Source: a virus. Taken from it: a stretch of 21,886 bases of DNA. This document shows, in pieces, positions 1-7,516 of the stretch. The stretch covers positions 1 to 21,886 of the IMG/VR virus record IMGVR_UViG_3300032282_002808; one strand, given 5' to 3'. The notes under the pieces were generated by a model. It made no database searches. It saw only the letters and a program-made list of their open reading frames with translations, and was not told the origin of the DNA. A program made the translations under genes and the position numbers. Position 1 is the stretch's first letter, and every line of letters begins with the position of its first letter.

Positions 1-73
1 GAACATCCTCAGAACGCTCACCAGCAACCGCCAAAATACCAACGGCACGCTGAACATCCTTAGGCACGCTCAT
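1..73 (-). CDS. Truncated gene at the left window edge, start only
   Basis: The first 24 codons of a gene that continues outside the window, beginning MSVPKDVQRAVGILAVAGER. Its ATG overlaps the TGA of the preceding nozzle gene (ATGA), the same coupling used elsewhere in this operon, which supports the start. The visible part looks like an amphipathic helix, and I do not recognise the family. By position after the tail genes it could encode another virion or a lysis protein, but nothing in the visible residues decides this. Confidence 0.65.
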   Translation of the reverse strand, partial: MSVPKDVQRAVGILAVAGERSEDV

Positions 74-1971
74 ACCGACTGAACCGTAACCTCAATGATG
101 CCACCAAAATTATCAAACCCAGACTGGCCATTACCATGTTCCTGAGTGAAAGAAACATCCTGAACAGTAATTGGAAGCCGTTCACCAGTACGCAAATCCT
201 GATACACAAGAACAGAACCATCAGTAGCAGCATTTTGTAAAGCAATCAACCTGTCGTAAGCGTAACCATCGTAGCCACGGGCAGCACCAGCACGATCCGT
301 TTCATGATCGAAACACATCAAAGGAATTTTTAACAACAAAAGCCTGGGGGAACCTGGCATTGCTTTCATTTGCCAACCCGTAACAATAGGCGTTTGGGTA
401 GCTGTTCCCCTAGTCAAAGTAAATTTCAAACCAAGGGACTCACGCAACAAATCAGTTGGATAAGTGATAGCAACATCTTGGTTAATGTCAACATTAGCAT
501 CGTAAGTAAACATGGATACAGATTGTTGACCGTACTGAACTGAACCAACATTGACTGAACCGTAACTCACGTCACCACGGATACGAAACGATCTGAAATT
601 CTTTTGCTCAAGGGTACCGTAACGAATTTGACCTGTTGTTAAATAGCCCGTGGTCACATAATCAGTTGCTGATTCGGTGTAAAGGTTAGTGTTTGTAAAA
701 ACAATTTGATCACCATAGGTTGCAACCGAATTAACCCTTCCGGTTGTACCGGAATCCAAATCGTTAGCCCAAGCATAACGACCATTACCATCACTTGATG
801 AAAGATCGAAACGGATCAAACCAGCATTGCCATCAAGTTCATTACCAACACCAACAAAAACAAAACGGTCTTTACCAGAAAAACCAGTAATACTTGTTGT
901 TGCGGTGCTAACAAAAGACAAAGGGCCATAAGCAAGATTGCCACTGTTATCAACCTCAGCAATACGAACACCCTTATTGGTGCCGATCACAACATATGAA
1001 CCAAGGTAAGAAAACATACCAGTAACAATCTCACCATAAGGAAGTTCAGCAGCAACAGAAGCTTGACTTAACGTTGGAAGGTCACCATTGTCTTGCAAAA
1101 TAAGTTTGTAAATGGCTGACCTGTTGCCAGCGTAACCAGCCGCAAGGATGGCACCAGGTGTATCAACACACGAAACCCATTCCCATGTTGATATTGGGTG
1201 AATATAATGCCAAGGCATTGAAGTAAAGTTTGTTGAACTTGTGGTGAAAGGTGTTGCGTAAAGGTCATGTGATGAACCAACCATGATCCGTTGTTTAACC
1301 CACCAGGTTTTAGTATTGGGTTGATTAACACCATTGTTTAAAATAACTGTTGGGGTGCCAGTGAACGGTGCATCCAAGTATTCAACGTAACCAGTTGTTC
1401 CAGTGTAAGTTGAAGCAATGATCTTATCGCCAAGGGAAGTAACCCAGCCGGTAGGGGTGTGGTTCCAACCAGTAATAGTTCCACTTGCCGCACCGTCACG
1501 GTACACATAACCAGCATCACCAGAAATAATGTAGTTATCTGTACCCAATGAAGCTGTACAAACAGTTGATGAACTGCTTGTTAAAGTTCGAGTTGAAGTT
1601 GTTTTCTTTAACAAGGTTAGTTTTCCACGAGTCCAACAATCAACACCGTTTGATGAAGCGAACCGTTTCATTTGGAAATCATCATTTGATGGTTCCATGA
1701 AAGTGATACCAGCACCACCAGTAAAATCTTGTTGGGATCTTAACCAGTAACCATTTAAGGATTGTTCACCAGGATTGTTGCTTGTGTCGTATTGTTGTTT
1801 ACGAATGTCACTTAGACCGCGACGGTAAGGGGAGTTTCTTGCAATGGCGTTAAGAAAAGCTGATTCACCAATAGCAAAGTCGTAACCAAAATTGTTTGCT
1901 TGGTATGCGGCAACACCAGCATCAACACCAAGGTTGAACACTGGTTCATTTGTTACATCAAAGGTTGCCAT
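70..1971 (-). CDS. Putative tail nozzle / beta-propeller-like tail protein (633 aa)
   Basis: Likely the tail nozzle of a short-tailed phage, the role played by gp12 (tail tubular protein B) in T7. Residues 59-91 hold a segment with QYDTSNNPGEQSLNGYW and a following GGAGI that I associate with nozzle-like proteins of actinobacterial podoviruses. Residues about 140-450 are beta-rich repeats of the type G-D-x-I-I-x-S / G-x-R-I-A-E-V with frequent YxGxR and aromatic turns, as expected for a beta-propeller. The C-terminal third is another beta domain. It starts at a TAATG overlap with the fibre gene stop, so it is translationally coupled. Its size is close to T7 gp12, which is about 800 aa. The nozzle role is inferred from fold-like features and position after the adaptor and fibre genes. 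A receptor-binding propeller is the main alternative. Confidence 0.6.
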   Translation of the reverse strand: MATFDVTNEPVFNLGVDAGVAAYQANNFGYDFAIGESAFLNAIARNSPYRRGLSDIRKQQYDTSNNPGEQSLNGYWLRSQQDFTGGAGITFMEPSNDDFQMKRFASSNGVDCWTRGKLTLLKKTTSTRTLTSSSSTVCTASLGTDNYIISGDAGYVYRDGAASGTITGWNHTPTGWVTSLGDKIIASTYTGTTGYVEYLDAPFTGTPTVILNNGVNQPNTKTWWVKQRIMVGSSHDLYATPFTTSSTNFTSMPWHYIHPISTWEWVSCVDTPGAILAAGYAGNRSAIYKLILQDNGDLPTLSQASVAAELPYGEIVTGMFSYLGSYVVIGTNKGVRIAEVDNSGNLAYGPLSFVSTATTSITGFSGKDRFVFVGVGNELDGNAGLIRFDLSSSDGNGRYAWANDLDSGTTGRVNSVATYGDQIVFTNTNLYTESATDYVTTGYLTTGQIRYGTLEQKNFRSFRIRGDVSYGSVNVGSVQYGQQSVSMFTYDANVDINQDVAITYPTDLLRESLGLKFTLTRGTATQTPIVTGWQMKAMPGSPRLLLLKIPLMCFDHETDRAGAARGYDGYAYDRLIALQNAATDGSVLVYQDLRTGERLPITVQDVSFTQEHGNGQSGFDNFGGIIEVTVQSV

Positions 1972-3023
1972 TATGCGGCCTCATAGGTTCCCGAAATGTA
2001 AAGGACATCACTTGAGTTTGGGTTTGTAACAACTGTTGATGACATAACATTGGAAATGGTTTCCATTGACATAGCACCAGTTCCACTATTGACATACTGA
2101 ACCCAAGCCTCAATGGATGTAGTTGATCCATTGCTGTAACCTGTGACCGGCAGTGGGCGAACACCCCCATAGTTGATTAAAAGGCCGGTGAAAACATTGC
2201 TGGAATTGGCTGCGGTAACTGGCAGGGAAAACTTTGTTCCAGTTGAAGTAAACGATGTTGTAGATCCAACAGTAAATTTCAGGGTAAAAGAAACAGTTTT
2301 AGAAATTTGAACATAACGAGCCACGAAAGTTCCATTGCCTACTGTGGCATTTGTTAAAGTAGGTGTCCATGCAGTCCATGAGGAAGCGGCAATAGCAGAT
2401 GAAGGAATCGAACTAAAAGTATTAGAAGAACCACTAATGGTTTTATTAGTCAAAGTTTGGGTATCACTGATCGTTGCGGCCTGCACACCACCCTGCTGAA
2501 GTGTGGTCGGATTAACAGTTCCACCAGTAATAGTTTTATTAGTAAGTGTTTGTGTGTCCGTAGTGCCAACTGCTGCACCAGACAAACCAAGATTGGTACC
2601 AGATAAACCAGTAATTGTATTTGCAGAACCGCTAATAGTTTTATTAGTCAAAGTTTGTGTGTCCGTAGTGCCAACCACGGAACCAGCAACACCATGCACA
2701 GCCGTAGAAGCAGCAAAGTGAGCTGAACCATCCTCAAAATCTTGGGCATAAACACCATGCCGAATTGTTTCACCAGTCGAATGTGCCTGTGCCGAAGTGC
2801 CACCAACACCACGAGTAACAGTTAAAGTGGTACCAGCCACAGCAGTAACAGTAACCAGTTCCTCAACCGCAGTATCCTCACCAATGATCGCAGTAAAAGG
2901 ATAAGAAGAAGGCCAACCAGTAACGGTACTAACAACAACAGACGTTGCAGTATTAGTAATACTTGCTGACAAAGTTGCTGCAACAGCAGTTGAAGAATAA
3001 TAACGACGGGTTGGTGTCGGCAT
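1971..3023 (-). CDS. Tail fibre protein with TLTNKTI repeats (350 aa)
   Basis: A beta-rich structural protein, most likely a tail fibre. Residues 17-90 form a beta domain ending in TRGVGGTSAQAH, which also occurs in the adaptor gene next door. Residues 91-110 (DFEDGSAHFA...AVHGVAGS) form a linker, followed by three copies of DTQTLTNKTI at residues 121, 156 and 187. This motif is common in phage fibre shafts. Residues from about 215 (SSWTAWTPTLTN) to the end look like a compact beta-sandwich tip with alternating Thr/Ser/Val strands, which would be the receptor-contacting part. The start has the SD-like AAAGGTGA that overlaps the adaptor stop, and the gene ends in TAATG overlapping the nozzle start. 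The fibre identity is fairly secure; the receptor is unknown. Confidence 0.8.
   Translation of the reverse strand: MPTPTRRYYSSTAVAATLSASITNTATSVVVSTVTGWPSSYPFTAIIGEDTAVEELVTVTAVAGTTLTVTRGVGGTSAQAHSTGETIRHGVYAQDFEDGSAHFAASTAVHGVAGSVVGTTDTQTLTNKTISGSANTITGLSGTNLGLSGAAVGTTDTQTLTNKTITGGTVNPTTLQQGGVQAATISDTQTLTNKTISGSSNTFSSIPSSAIAASSWTAWTPTLTNATVGNGTFVARYVQISKTVSFTLKFTVGSTTSFTSTGTKFSLPVTAANSSNVFTGLLINYGGVRPLPVTGYSNGSTTSIEAWVQYVNSGTGAMSMETISNVMSSTVVTNPNSSDVLYISGTYEAA
2436..2663 (-). repeat. Three tandem copies of the TDTQTLTNKTI fibre repeat
   Basis: Within the fibre gene the decapeptide DTQTLTNKTI occurs three times (residues 121-130, 156-165, 187-196), spaced 35 and 31 residues apart. The DNA copies are nearly identical: each contains ggttttattag or agttttattag followed by a short gtttg/gtgtgtcc tract. 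The 5' two copies in transcription order also share GTTGGCACTACGGAC upstream. Such shaft repeats let fibre length change by slippage or recombination. Confidence 0.85.
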
Positions 3024-3031
3024 TTACATCA

Positions 3032-3958
3032 TCACCTTTGGAAATTGATAACAGGTTGGGTGTTGCGGAGAAGCAAGTCGCGTTCATTTTCAAGACGTGC
3101 CTGGTGGAAAGCGTAAAGTTCTTTAGCAATAGCACTTGCCGATTGTCTCCAGTTGGAACCATAACCATCAGCAAGAACATTAGAAGAAACACCAGTCTGG
3201 TTGTTTCGACCACCCTCAATGGCCCAAGCTAAACGTGCAGCAGCACCATAAGTGATCACATCAAAACAAGACTCAGGTAAAGTTGTTTCACTGAAAGGGT
3301 TTGAACCATCAGCATCAATGGGGAACGGCTGTGGACTGGTTGTGTAAACAACGTTCACATCAACACCGTTACGGATCGGGTCAAAGATTTCAACTGAGTG
3401 ACCTGAAGGAAAATAGGTTAAATTTGCTTGCACACTGTAACGCCAGCGACGCACAGGGATCCAAGCTTCAGTGGTGTTTTCGGTATTCCAAGACAAAGAA
3501 ATGATGTCAAGGATTTCACCAAATTCTGGAAGCGGAAGTTCGTAAGCAACTTGACCTGAATTGAATTCAATGGTGTTGTTTGAAATACCAAACAAGTCAC
3601 CACTTACAGCGTTGATTGTTTCATTGATTGCCTGTCGAACACGGTAACGTGGGAGCAAAGGATTCATTTTTACTGGAACAAGGTTAGCAACATGGGCCGC
3701 TGCGGTGGTTCCACGGTAACCCCTACCGAAAGGTGCAATGGTAACGGTTTTAGAAATTGTGTCCACAGAATCAACCCACAACAACTCATCTTCAATTTCA
3801 ATAATTCCACGACGCAAACCCTCAACTGAACCAAGTTGTAAACTGGTTGATGTTGAAGTGATATTAGAAGTCAAATAAGTTAGTTGCTCATCTTGACCAG
3901 TGTGACCATGAAGCAAAGCCTGGGTTGCCTCAATCACATCATCCAATGTGTACGCCAT
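3032..3958 (-). CDS. Putative head-tail adaptor (gatekeeper) protein (308 aa)
   Basis: Probably the adaptor ring that joins portal to tail, the role of gp11 (tail tubular protein A) in T7. The N-terminus (1-20) is helical. Residues 28-95 form a beta domain ending GRGYRGTTAAAH, homologous by eye to the fibre N-terminal domain. From about residue 103 (RYRVRQAINETINAVSGDLFG) to the end, an alpha/beta body is closed by a long C-terminal helix (KELYAFHQARLENERDLLL). It starts one base after the preceding TAA, with SD GGGAG five to six bases upstream. The adaptor call rests on size, the RVRQAINETI helix and its place between small tail genes and the fibre/nozzle genes. A second baseplate-hub-like role cannot be excluded. 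Confidence 0.55.
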   Translation of the reverse strand: MAYTLDDVIEATQALLHGHTGQDEQLTYLTSNITSTSTSLQLGSVEGLRRGIIEIEDELLWVDSVDTISKTVTIAPFGRGYRGTTAAAHVANLVPVKMNPLLPRYRVRQAINETINAVSGDLFGISNNTIEFNSGQVAYELPLPEFGEILDIISLSWNTENTTEAWIPVRRWRYSVQANLTYFPSGHSVEIFDPIRNGVDVNVVYTTSPQPFPIDADGSNPFSETTLPESCFDVITYGAAARLAWAIEGGRNNQTGVSSNVLADGYGSNWRQSASAIAKELYAFHQARLENERDLLLRNTQPVINFQR

Positions 3959-4222
3959 TTATACTCCCTGAAATGCTGAACCAGTGGAATCACTAATTCG
4001 ACGAGCTTGCTCAACCTGTGCCATGCGGGTACCAGCAGGTTGGATACCCTCAGCACGCGCAGACTTGTAAGCATCAAGTTCACGGTCAACTTTTTTTTGT
4101 GCCGTGTAATCCTGGTTGTTTGCTGAATTGGCGTAAGCAACACGAATGTTTGCATCCTGTAAGCATTCAATCCAAGAATTGTGGTTTTTTGTTCTACAAC
4201 CCGACCGGCAATTCTTACCCAT
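3959..4222 (-). CDS. Small Cys-containing conserved phage protein (87 aa)
   Basis: A small basic protein with Cys at 5, 9 and 20 and His at 14 near the N-terminus (CRSGC...H...SWIECL). It is followed by a helical segment with QKKVDRELDAYKSARAEGIQPAG. I recall similarly built small proteins in aquatic and actinobacterial phage tail modules, always of unknown function, but could not check this. The Cys/His spacing could bind a metal ion or form a disulfide; neither is proven. It begins shortly after the TAA of the repeat-rich beta protein, with AAGG about 11 bases upstream. Only one base separates it from the adaptor gene, so it is probably part of the head-tail joining module. Confidence 0.8.
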   Translation of the reverse strand: MGKNCRSGCRTKNHNSWIECLQDANIRVAYANSANNQDYTAQKKVDRELDAYKSARAEGIQPAGTRMAQVEQARRISDSTGSAFQGV

Positions 4223-4224
4223 TA

Positions 4225-5691
4225 TTAAATGATCCTTGTCTGAACTGTGTAACCGGCTGCCTCAAGTTCGGTTTTCTGTGAAGCAGTAACCCTGTTTTCG
4301 TGGCCGCCATTTAGTACAACGGTGCAACTATCCAAATAACTTTTACGCCTGTTCTGTACTGTTAACCAAACACCATCTTTTTTAACCACAGTTTTGGCCA
4401 AACTATACCCAACGAGTTCTGCGTAAGGGTCGTAACTTAGTGGTGCTATTTCCCTGATTGGACTGAGCAGGTAGTAGGCAATGATTCCAAGTGTTGCTGA
4501 ACTTGTTGCTGTCACAACATCTGATGAAGTAATTGTTGTCAATAGTGTTGCTGTCAAGTTAGCGTAACCAAGGGCATTGACATTACCTGATGCTGAAGTT
4601 GTGTACTTGTATTTGATTGTTGCATCAGCTGTTCCAGTACCAGTAATGGTTCCTGTGGTTTGTAATCCTTTGGTGTGTGTCATTGTTACTGACACGTTTG
4701 GTGAAACAGTTGCACGATCAACAAAAATTGTTTTGTTTGAAACGGATGTTTGTGTGGTGTCTGCGGTACCAGTACCAGTTATGGTTGATGTTGCTGAAAT
4801 TTTATATGTTGCGGTTAAAGCAGCGGTACCTGTTCCGGTGATGCTCGATGAAGCTGAAGCGTTCGCGGTGTAGGTGATCGCACCCGTACCGGTTGCGGTT
4901 TCTGTTCCCGTCGCTGACCCTGTCAGGGATTTGGTTAGGGATGCGGTACCAGTCGCGGTGATCGTGCTTGAGGCTGATGCGGTGTACGCGGTGCCTGATG
5001 ATGCTGACTTGAACGCGAGGGTGGCGGAGTAGAAATTGTCGCCTGGGTAAGTTTGACCGTTGTAAGTATCTGACCCAATACCAGTATTATCTGCGCCGGA
5101 GTAGTAACTTCCCCACGTTGTCGTTCCTGGCGAATTAGTGCTGAGGGCTTTGTATTGGACTTGAACGGCGAAATCGTCCCAGTCCCAATAATAAAAAACC
5201 CCAAAAAAGTCAAATGGCCCGTTGCCATTGTAATCCGTTGCCGATGTTCCAGCAGTAAAACCAGACGTTGCTGCAGGTGTTGCATCCGTGTTGGTTTCAA
5301 ACCCATCTAACCAAATTGTTCGCGGCCAGTTCACAGCAACAACAACAAGTTCATCAGTTGAACCTGACAACGCCGAGCCACCATTGGGTGCAGGGGCCAC
5401 TGACGATGTGTTGTCCCACGTTCCCGACGTGTAATCCTCGGTCACGCCAGAGTCAAAGACTAAGCCGGTTCCATAAAAGGCGTTGCCAAAGTTATCAGTT
5501 GAGGTGCCATTGGCTGTTCGACTAAACAACTTGAAGTTGGAACCGGTGCGAACCAGAGTCCAACCAGTCGGCGTGCTTGGGTTGATAAATACCGTGTTCG
5601 CGACAACGAACAAAGCTTTGCCACTGGCCACGCTGAGCGTAAGCGACGTGCCAACCCTGTTGTATGTAGCATTAGGGGTAGGTGCAGCCAT
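4225..5691 (-). CDS. Repeat-rich beta structural protein, possible fibre or head decoration (488 aa)
   Basis: A three-part protein. Residues 1-230 form a Thr/Ser/Gly/aromatic-rich beta domain (PTGWTLVRTGSNFKLF, FGVFYYWDWDDFAVQV). Residues about 235-400 are imperfect repeats around S-x-I-T-G-T-G-T-A-x-L-T. Residues 405-488 form a small alpha/beta C-terminal domain with SYDPYAELVGYSLAKT, LNGGHEN and VTASQKTELEAAGYTV, which resembles the ends of other actinophage virion proteins and may anchor it in the particle. No transmembrane or signal segment is evident. SD AGGA sits five bases before the ATG. Position between capsid-proximal small genes and the adaptor suggests a head fibre or a secondary tail fibre; the sequence does not decide between them. 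Confidence 0.6.
   Translation of the reverse strand: MAAPTPNATYNRVGTSLTLSVASGKALFVVANTVFINPSTPTGWTLVRTGSNFKLFSRTANGTSTDNFGNAFYGTGLVFDSGVTEDYTSGTWDNTSSVAPAPNGGSALSGSTDELVVVAVNWPRTIWLDGFETNTDATPAATSGFTAGTSATDYNGNGPFDFFGVFYYWDWDDFAVQVQYKALSTNSPGTTTWGSYYSGADNTGIGSDTYNGQTYPGDNFYSATLAFKSASSGTAYTASASSTITATGTASLTKSLTGSATGTETATGTGAITYTANASASSSITGTGTAALTATYKISATSTITGTGTADTTQTSVSNKTIFVDRATVSPNVSVTMTHTKGLQTTGTITGTGTADATIKYKYTTSASGNVNALGYANLTATLLTTITSSDVVTATSSATLGIIAYYLLSPIREIAPLSYDPYAELVGYSLAKTVVKKDGVWLTVQNRRKSYLDSCTVVLNGGHENRVTASQKTELEAAGYTVQTRII
4489..4968 (-). repeat. Degenerate STITGTGTA protein repeats
   Basis: Seven or so copies of a 12-20 residue unit with consensus S-x-I-T-G-T-G-T-A-x-L-T lie at residues 242, 261, 282, 302, 346, 369 and 389 of the 488-aa protein. 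The clearest are SSITGTGTAALTATYKISAT and STITGTGTADTT. The spacing is close to 20 residues for the first four and looser afterwards, with a 30-residue unrelated insert at 314-345. Alternating hydroxyl and small residues suggest stacked beta strands. Confidence 0.75.
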
Positions 5692-5706
5692 GACTTCCTA
5701 CCCTTC

Positions 5707-5922
5707 CTATTGTTGTGCAGCGCGAGCCGCTTGCAAATCCTTGATCTTCACTATCAGATCAGCAAAGAACTCAGCCGGACGCGGAGCATCAGGAACAACA
5801 CCAGCAAAATGATCCTCGGCAGCGATCAACGCCAACGCCGCATGAGCATCCGCATCAGTGTCACCGGCATCGCTCAGCGCAACCCTGACAGCCTCAAAAG
5901 CCTGACCAAAGTTTGAGGCCAC
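5707..5922 (-). CDS. Small acidic helical protein of unknown function (71 aa)
   Basis: An Ala-rich acidic protein that should be mostly helical: FEAVRVALSDAGDTDADAHAALALIA, then a Pro-containing turn (VPDAPRPAEFF) and a final helix KIKDLQAARAAQ. The start is a GTG two bases after the TAG of the preceding gene, and I see no Shine-Dalgarno motif, so translation probably depends on coupling. Base composition here is higher in GC than the flanking genes. I do not recognise a family. Position next to a small virion protein suggests a particle component or assembly factor. Confidence 0.7.
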   Translation of the reverse strand: MASNFGQAFEAVRVALSDAGDTDADAHAALALIAAEDHFAGVVPDAPRPAEFFADLIVKIKDLQAARAAQQ

Positions 5923-5924
5923 GA

Positions 5925-6311
5925 CTACGCAGCAATCGGTGTCAGAGCCAACGTCAGAGAAGTCAACTGGAGCGAGTCACCGCTGACGACAGACTTGGAT
6001 GAAGATAGTGCAATAGACCATAAGAACGTCGTCCCAGCCGAGTCCCAAAGGCTGATGTGACTGATCGTCTCGGTCGCGGTCATTGACCACGCCGTTGGCG
6101 ACGACGACAAAGCCATCGAGCCAGCCGAGGCTGCCGCGAAAGTTAGGGACTGCTTTGTGGTGTTTGATGAAGCCGCAGTCGTACCCGACGCGCCTGGGTC
6201 AGCGGTGTGGATGGCCACTTTCATAGTCCCAGCCGTAAACGTGGTTCCGGTACGACCAAGGGTTTCTAGCAACTTGTTAGCCGTGTTAGCAGCTGATAAT
6301 CCTACGGTCAT
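5925..6311 (-). CDS. Small virion protein of the ADPG / LWD type (128 aa)
   Basis: A beta-rich small protein. It has an N-terminal helix (AANTANKLLETLG), a FTAGTMKVAIHTADPG segment at residues 25-40, and a C-terminal half HISLWDSAGTTFLWSIAL...VVSGDSLQL at 85-116. Proteins with this arrangement (short helix, ADPG turn, strand with W-D, then GD) are common small structural proteins in many phages, often labelled tail-fibre or head-decoration proteins without a firm function. The ATG overlaps the TGA of the upstream 33-codon gene (ATGA). Position directly after the capsid gene favours a head-decoration role; this is inference. Confidence 0.7.
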   Translation of the reverse strand: MTVGLSAANTANKLLETLGRTGTTFTAGTMKVAIHTADPGASGTTAASSNTTKQSLTFAAASAGSMALSSSPTAWSMTATETISHISLWDSAGTTFLWSIALSSSKSVVSGDSLQLTSLTLALTPIAA

Positions 6312-6409
6312 ACCGTTTCCTCATTCTCAATAGTTTGTGCAGGGATGACATCCATCGAAGCCTCGGCAACGATGGATGCGATAACTTGCATTTCATTCGG
6401 ATCAGACAT
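6308..6409 (-). CDS. Very short coupled ORF downstream of the capsid gene (33 aa)
   Basis: A short open frame starting MSDPNEMQVIASIVAEASMD and ending NEETV. An SD-like GAAAGGA lies about ten bases before the ATG, and the stop overlaps the next start as ATGA, so it looks like a leader gene for the 128-aa virion protein. The first half is helical and the end acidic. No family is recognised. The RBS plus the stop/start overlap are the main reasons to believe it. It could instead serve only to deliver ribosomes to the next gene. Confidence 0.6.
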   Translation of the reverse strand: MSDPNEMQVIASIVAEASMDVIPAQTIENEETV

Positions 6410-6424
6410 TGAAACAAATTCCTT

Positions 6425-6448
6425 TCAAAACGATTCCTTGGGAACCGT
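6425..6448 (-). terminator. Terminator-like hairpin after the capsid gene
   Basis: Read on the minus strand, ACGGTTCC and GGAATCGT can form an eight-pair stem (one G-U) closed by a three-base CAA loop and followed by TTTT. It lies about 70 bases after the capsid stop and just before the RBS of the 33-aa ORF. It could partly terminate capsid transcripts so that coat protein is made in excess over tail proteins. The U-tract is short, so leaky termination or RNA processing is more likely than a full stop. Confidence 0.4.
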
Positions 6449-6517
6449 CCAATGCCCCCCACCCACAATATGATGAGGAACAAAGGACAACCACCAAGAG
6501 ATGATTGTTAAAACAAA

Positions 6518-7471
6518 CTAGATGCTTGTACCAGACTCAACGCGGTACAGGCTTTCCTCGCGGAAACGTGCCCAACCAATCAAAGCCTTCCAGCCGATTG
6601 GACGGAAACGCATCAACTTGTCAGTCACAGGCCCAACAACAACCTGCGGTTCGTAGGCAACAGCCTCAGCAAGAGCCTGCTGACCCAAGAACAACGTGCG
6701 GTGATCCTTAGCAGATGAAGCACCATCAGTGGCAACATAAGTACGAGGCGATTCAATGAAGAAACAACCCTCGTAAGTACCAAGAACAGCGTTCCAAATG
6801 TCAGAAGCACCGGAATACTCGTGCGGTGAACGCCAAGCAGCATTACCCGACTCAGCACGAAGGTCGTGCGAAACATCAGGGTGAATGTAGCAAGCGTACA
6901 AACCGTTAGCCAAAGGCAAAGCGTTACCGCCACGCAACTTAGCAACCGCATAACGCACAAGCTTCGAAGAGAACGTGTCAGCAGCGGTCAACGTGGTACC
7001 GTTACCACTGGTACGAACAGCACCAGCGTTAGAGTAAATCACGTTGGTTCCACCAACAAGGACAGTACGCACCAACTGGTCAAGCGTGTCAGCCTGGTTG
7101 TACGCAATGATGTTGGCAATAGCAGGATCAACATCGGACAAAGATTCGAACTGCAACTTGGCAGTAGGAATAACAGCATTACCATACTCGTTAAGAGTCA
7201 CAGTAACCTGGGTGGTGTTGGACAAAGCAACAGCATCTGGGTCAACGTTTTCAGTCAACGCAGTAGTAGCTGCACTCAGGTCAACATACTTTTGAAACAC
7301 CACGGATGAACCAGGACTGGTCACATCAACCGGACGCTTCGTTGCAGCCATGCGGAACATGGGCTGTGAACGCAACGCGAACTCAACATACTTGTCGTAA
7401 GCAGTTGTGACTAGGTTAGTGATACCAGTCTGGTTTGTGATGGTGCTTGTACCCGTATAGGTATTAGCCAC
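6518..7471 (-). CDS. Major capsid protein, HK97-type fold expected (317 aa)
   Basis: The coat protein. The N-terminus VTTAYDKYVEFALRSQPMFR (residues 21-40) is followed by a P-loop-like strand GSSVVFQKYVDLSAAT (54-69), acidic ENVDPDAVAL, and the strand VTVTLNEYGNAVIPTAKL (89-106). LSDVDPAIANIIAYN (111-125) comes next. This layout matches capsid proteins of many actinobacterial and aquatic phages with an HK97-like fold. The C-terminus is VGPVTDKLMRF...WKALIGWARFREESLYRVESG. The start is a GTG with AAAGG twelve bases upstream, modest for a highly expressed gene. No prohead protease gene is visible nearby. It follows the scaffold gene by 45 bases, the classic scaffold-coat order. Confidence 0.9.
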   Translation of the reverse strand: MANTYTGTSTITNQTGITNLVTTAYDKYVEFALRSQPMFRMAATKRPVDVTSPGSSVVFQKYVDLSAATTALTENVDPDAVALSNTTQVTVTLNEYGNAVIPTAKLQFESLSDVDPAIANIIAYNQADTLDQLVRTVLVGGTNVIYSNAGAVRTSGNGTTLTAADTFSSKLVRYAVAKLRGGNALPLANGLYACYIHPDVSHDLRAESGNAAWRSPHEYSGASDIWNAVLGTYEGCFFIESPRTYVATDGASSAKDHRTLFLGQQALAEAVAYEPQVVVGPVTDKLMRFRPIGWKALIGWARFREESLYRVESGTSI

Positions 7472-7516
7472 GGATATTCACAACCTTTCAAACAGACATT
7501 GGATGGGTTAAAAACA

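Noticed and set aside
2436-2663. CRISPR-like array in the fibre gene
   Set aside because: The repeats are in frame, differ in length and encode a known fibre motif; there are no uniform spacers.
6866-7309. Open plus-strand frame of 147 codons opposite the capsid gene
   Set aside because: It lies fully antisense to a well-recognised capsid gene, and its product is Arg/Ser/Asn/Val-rich with no known motif. It is best explained as the complement of the coat-protein codons.
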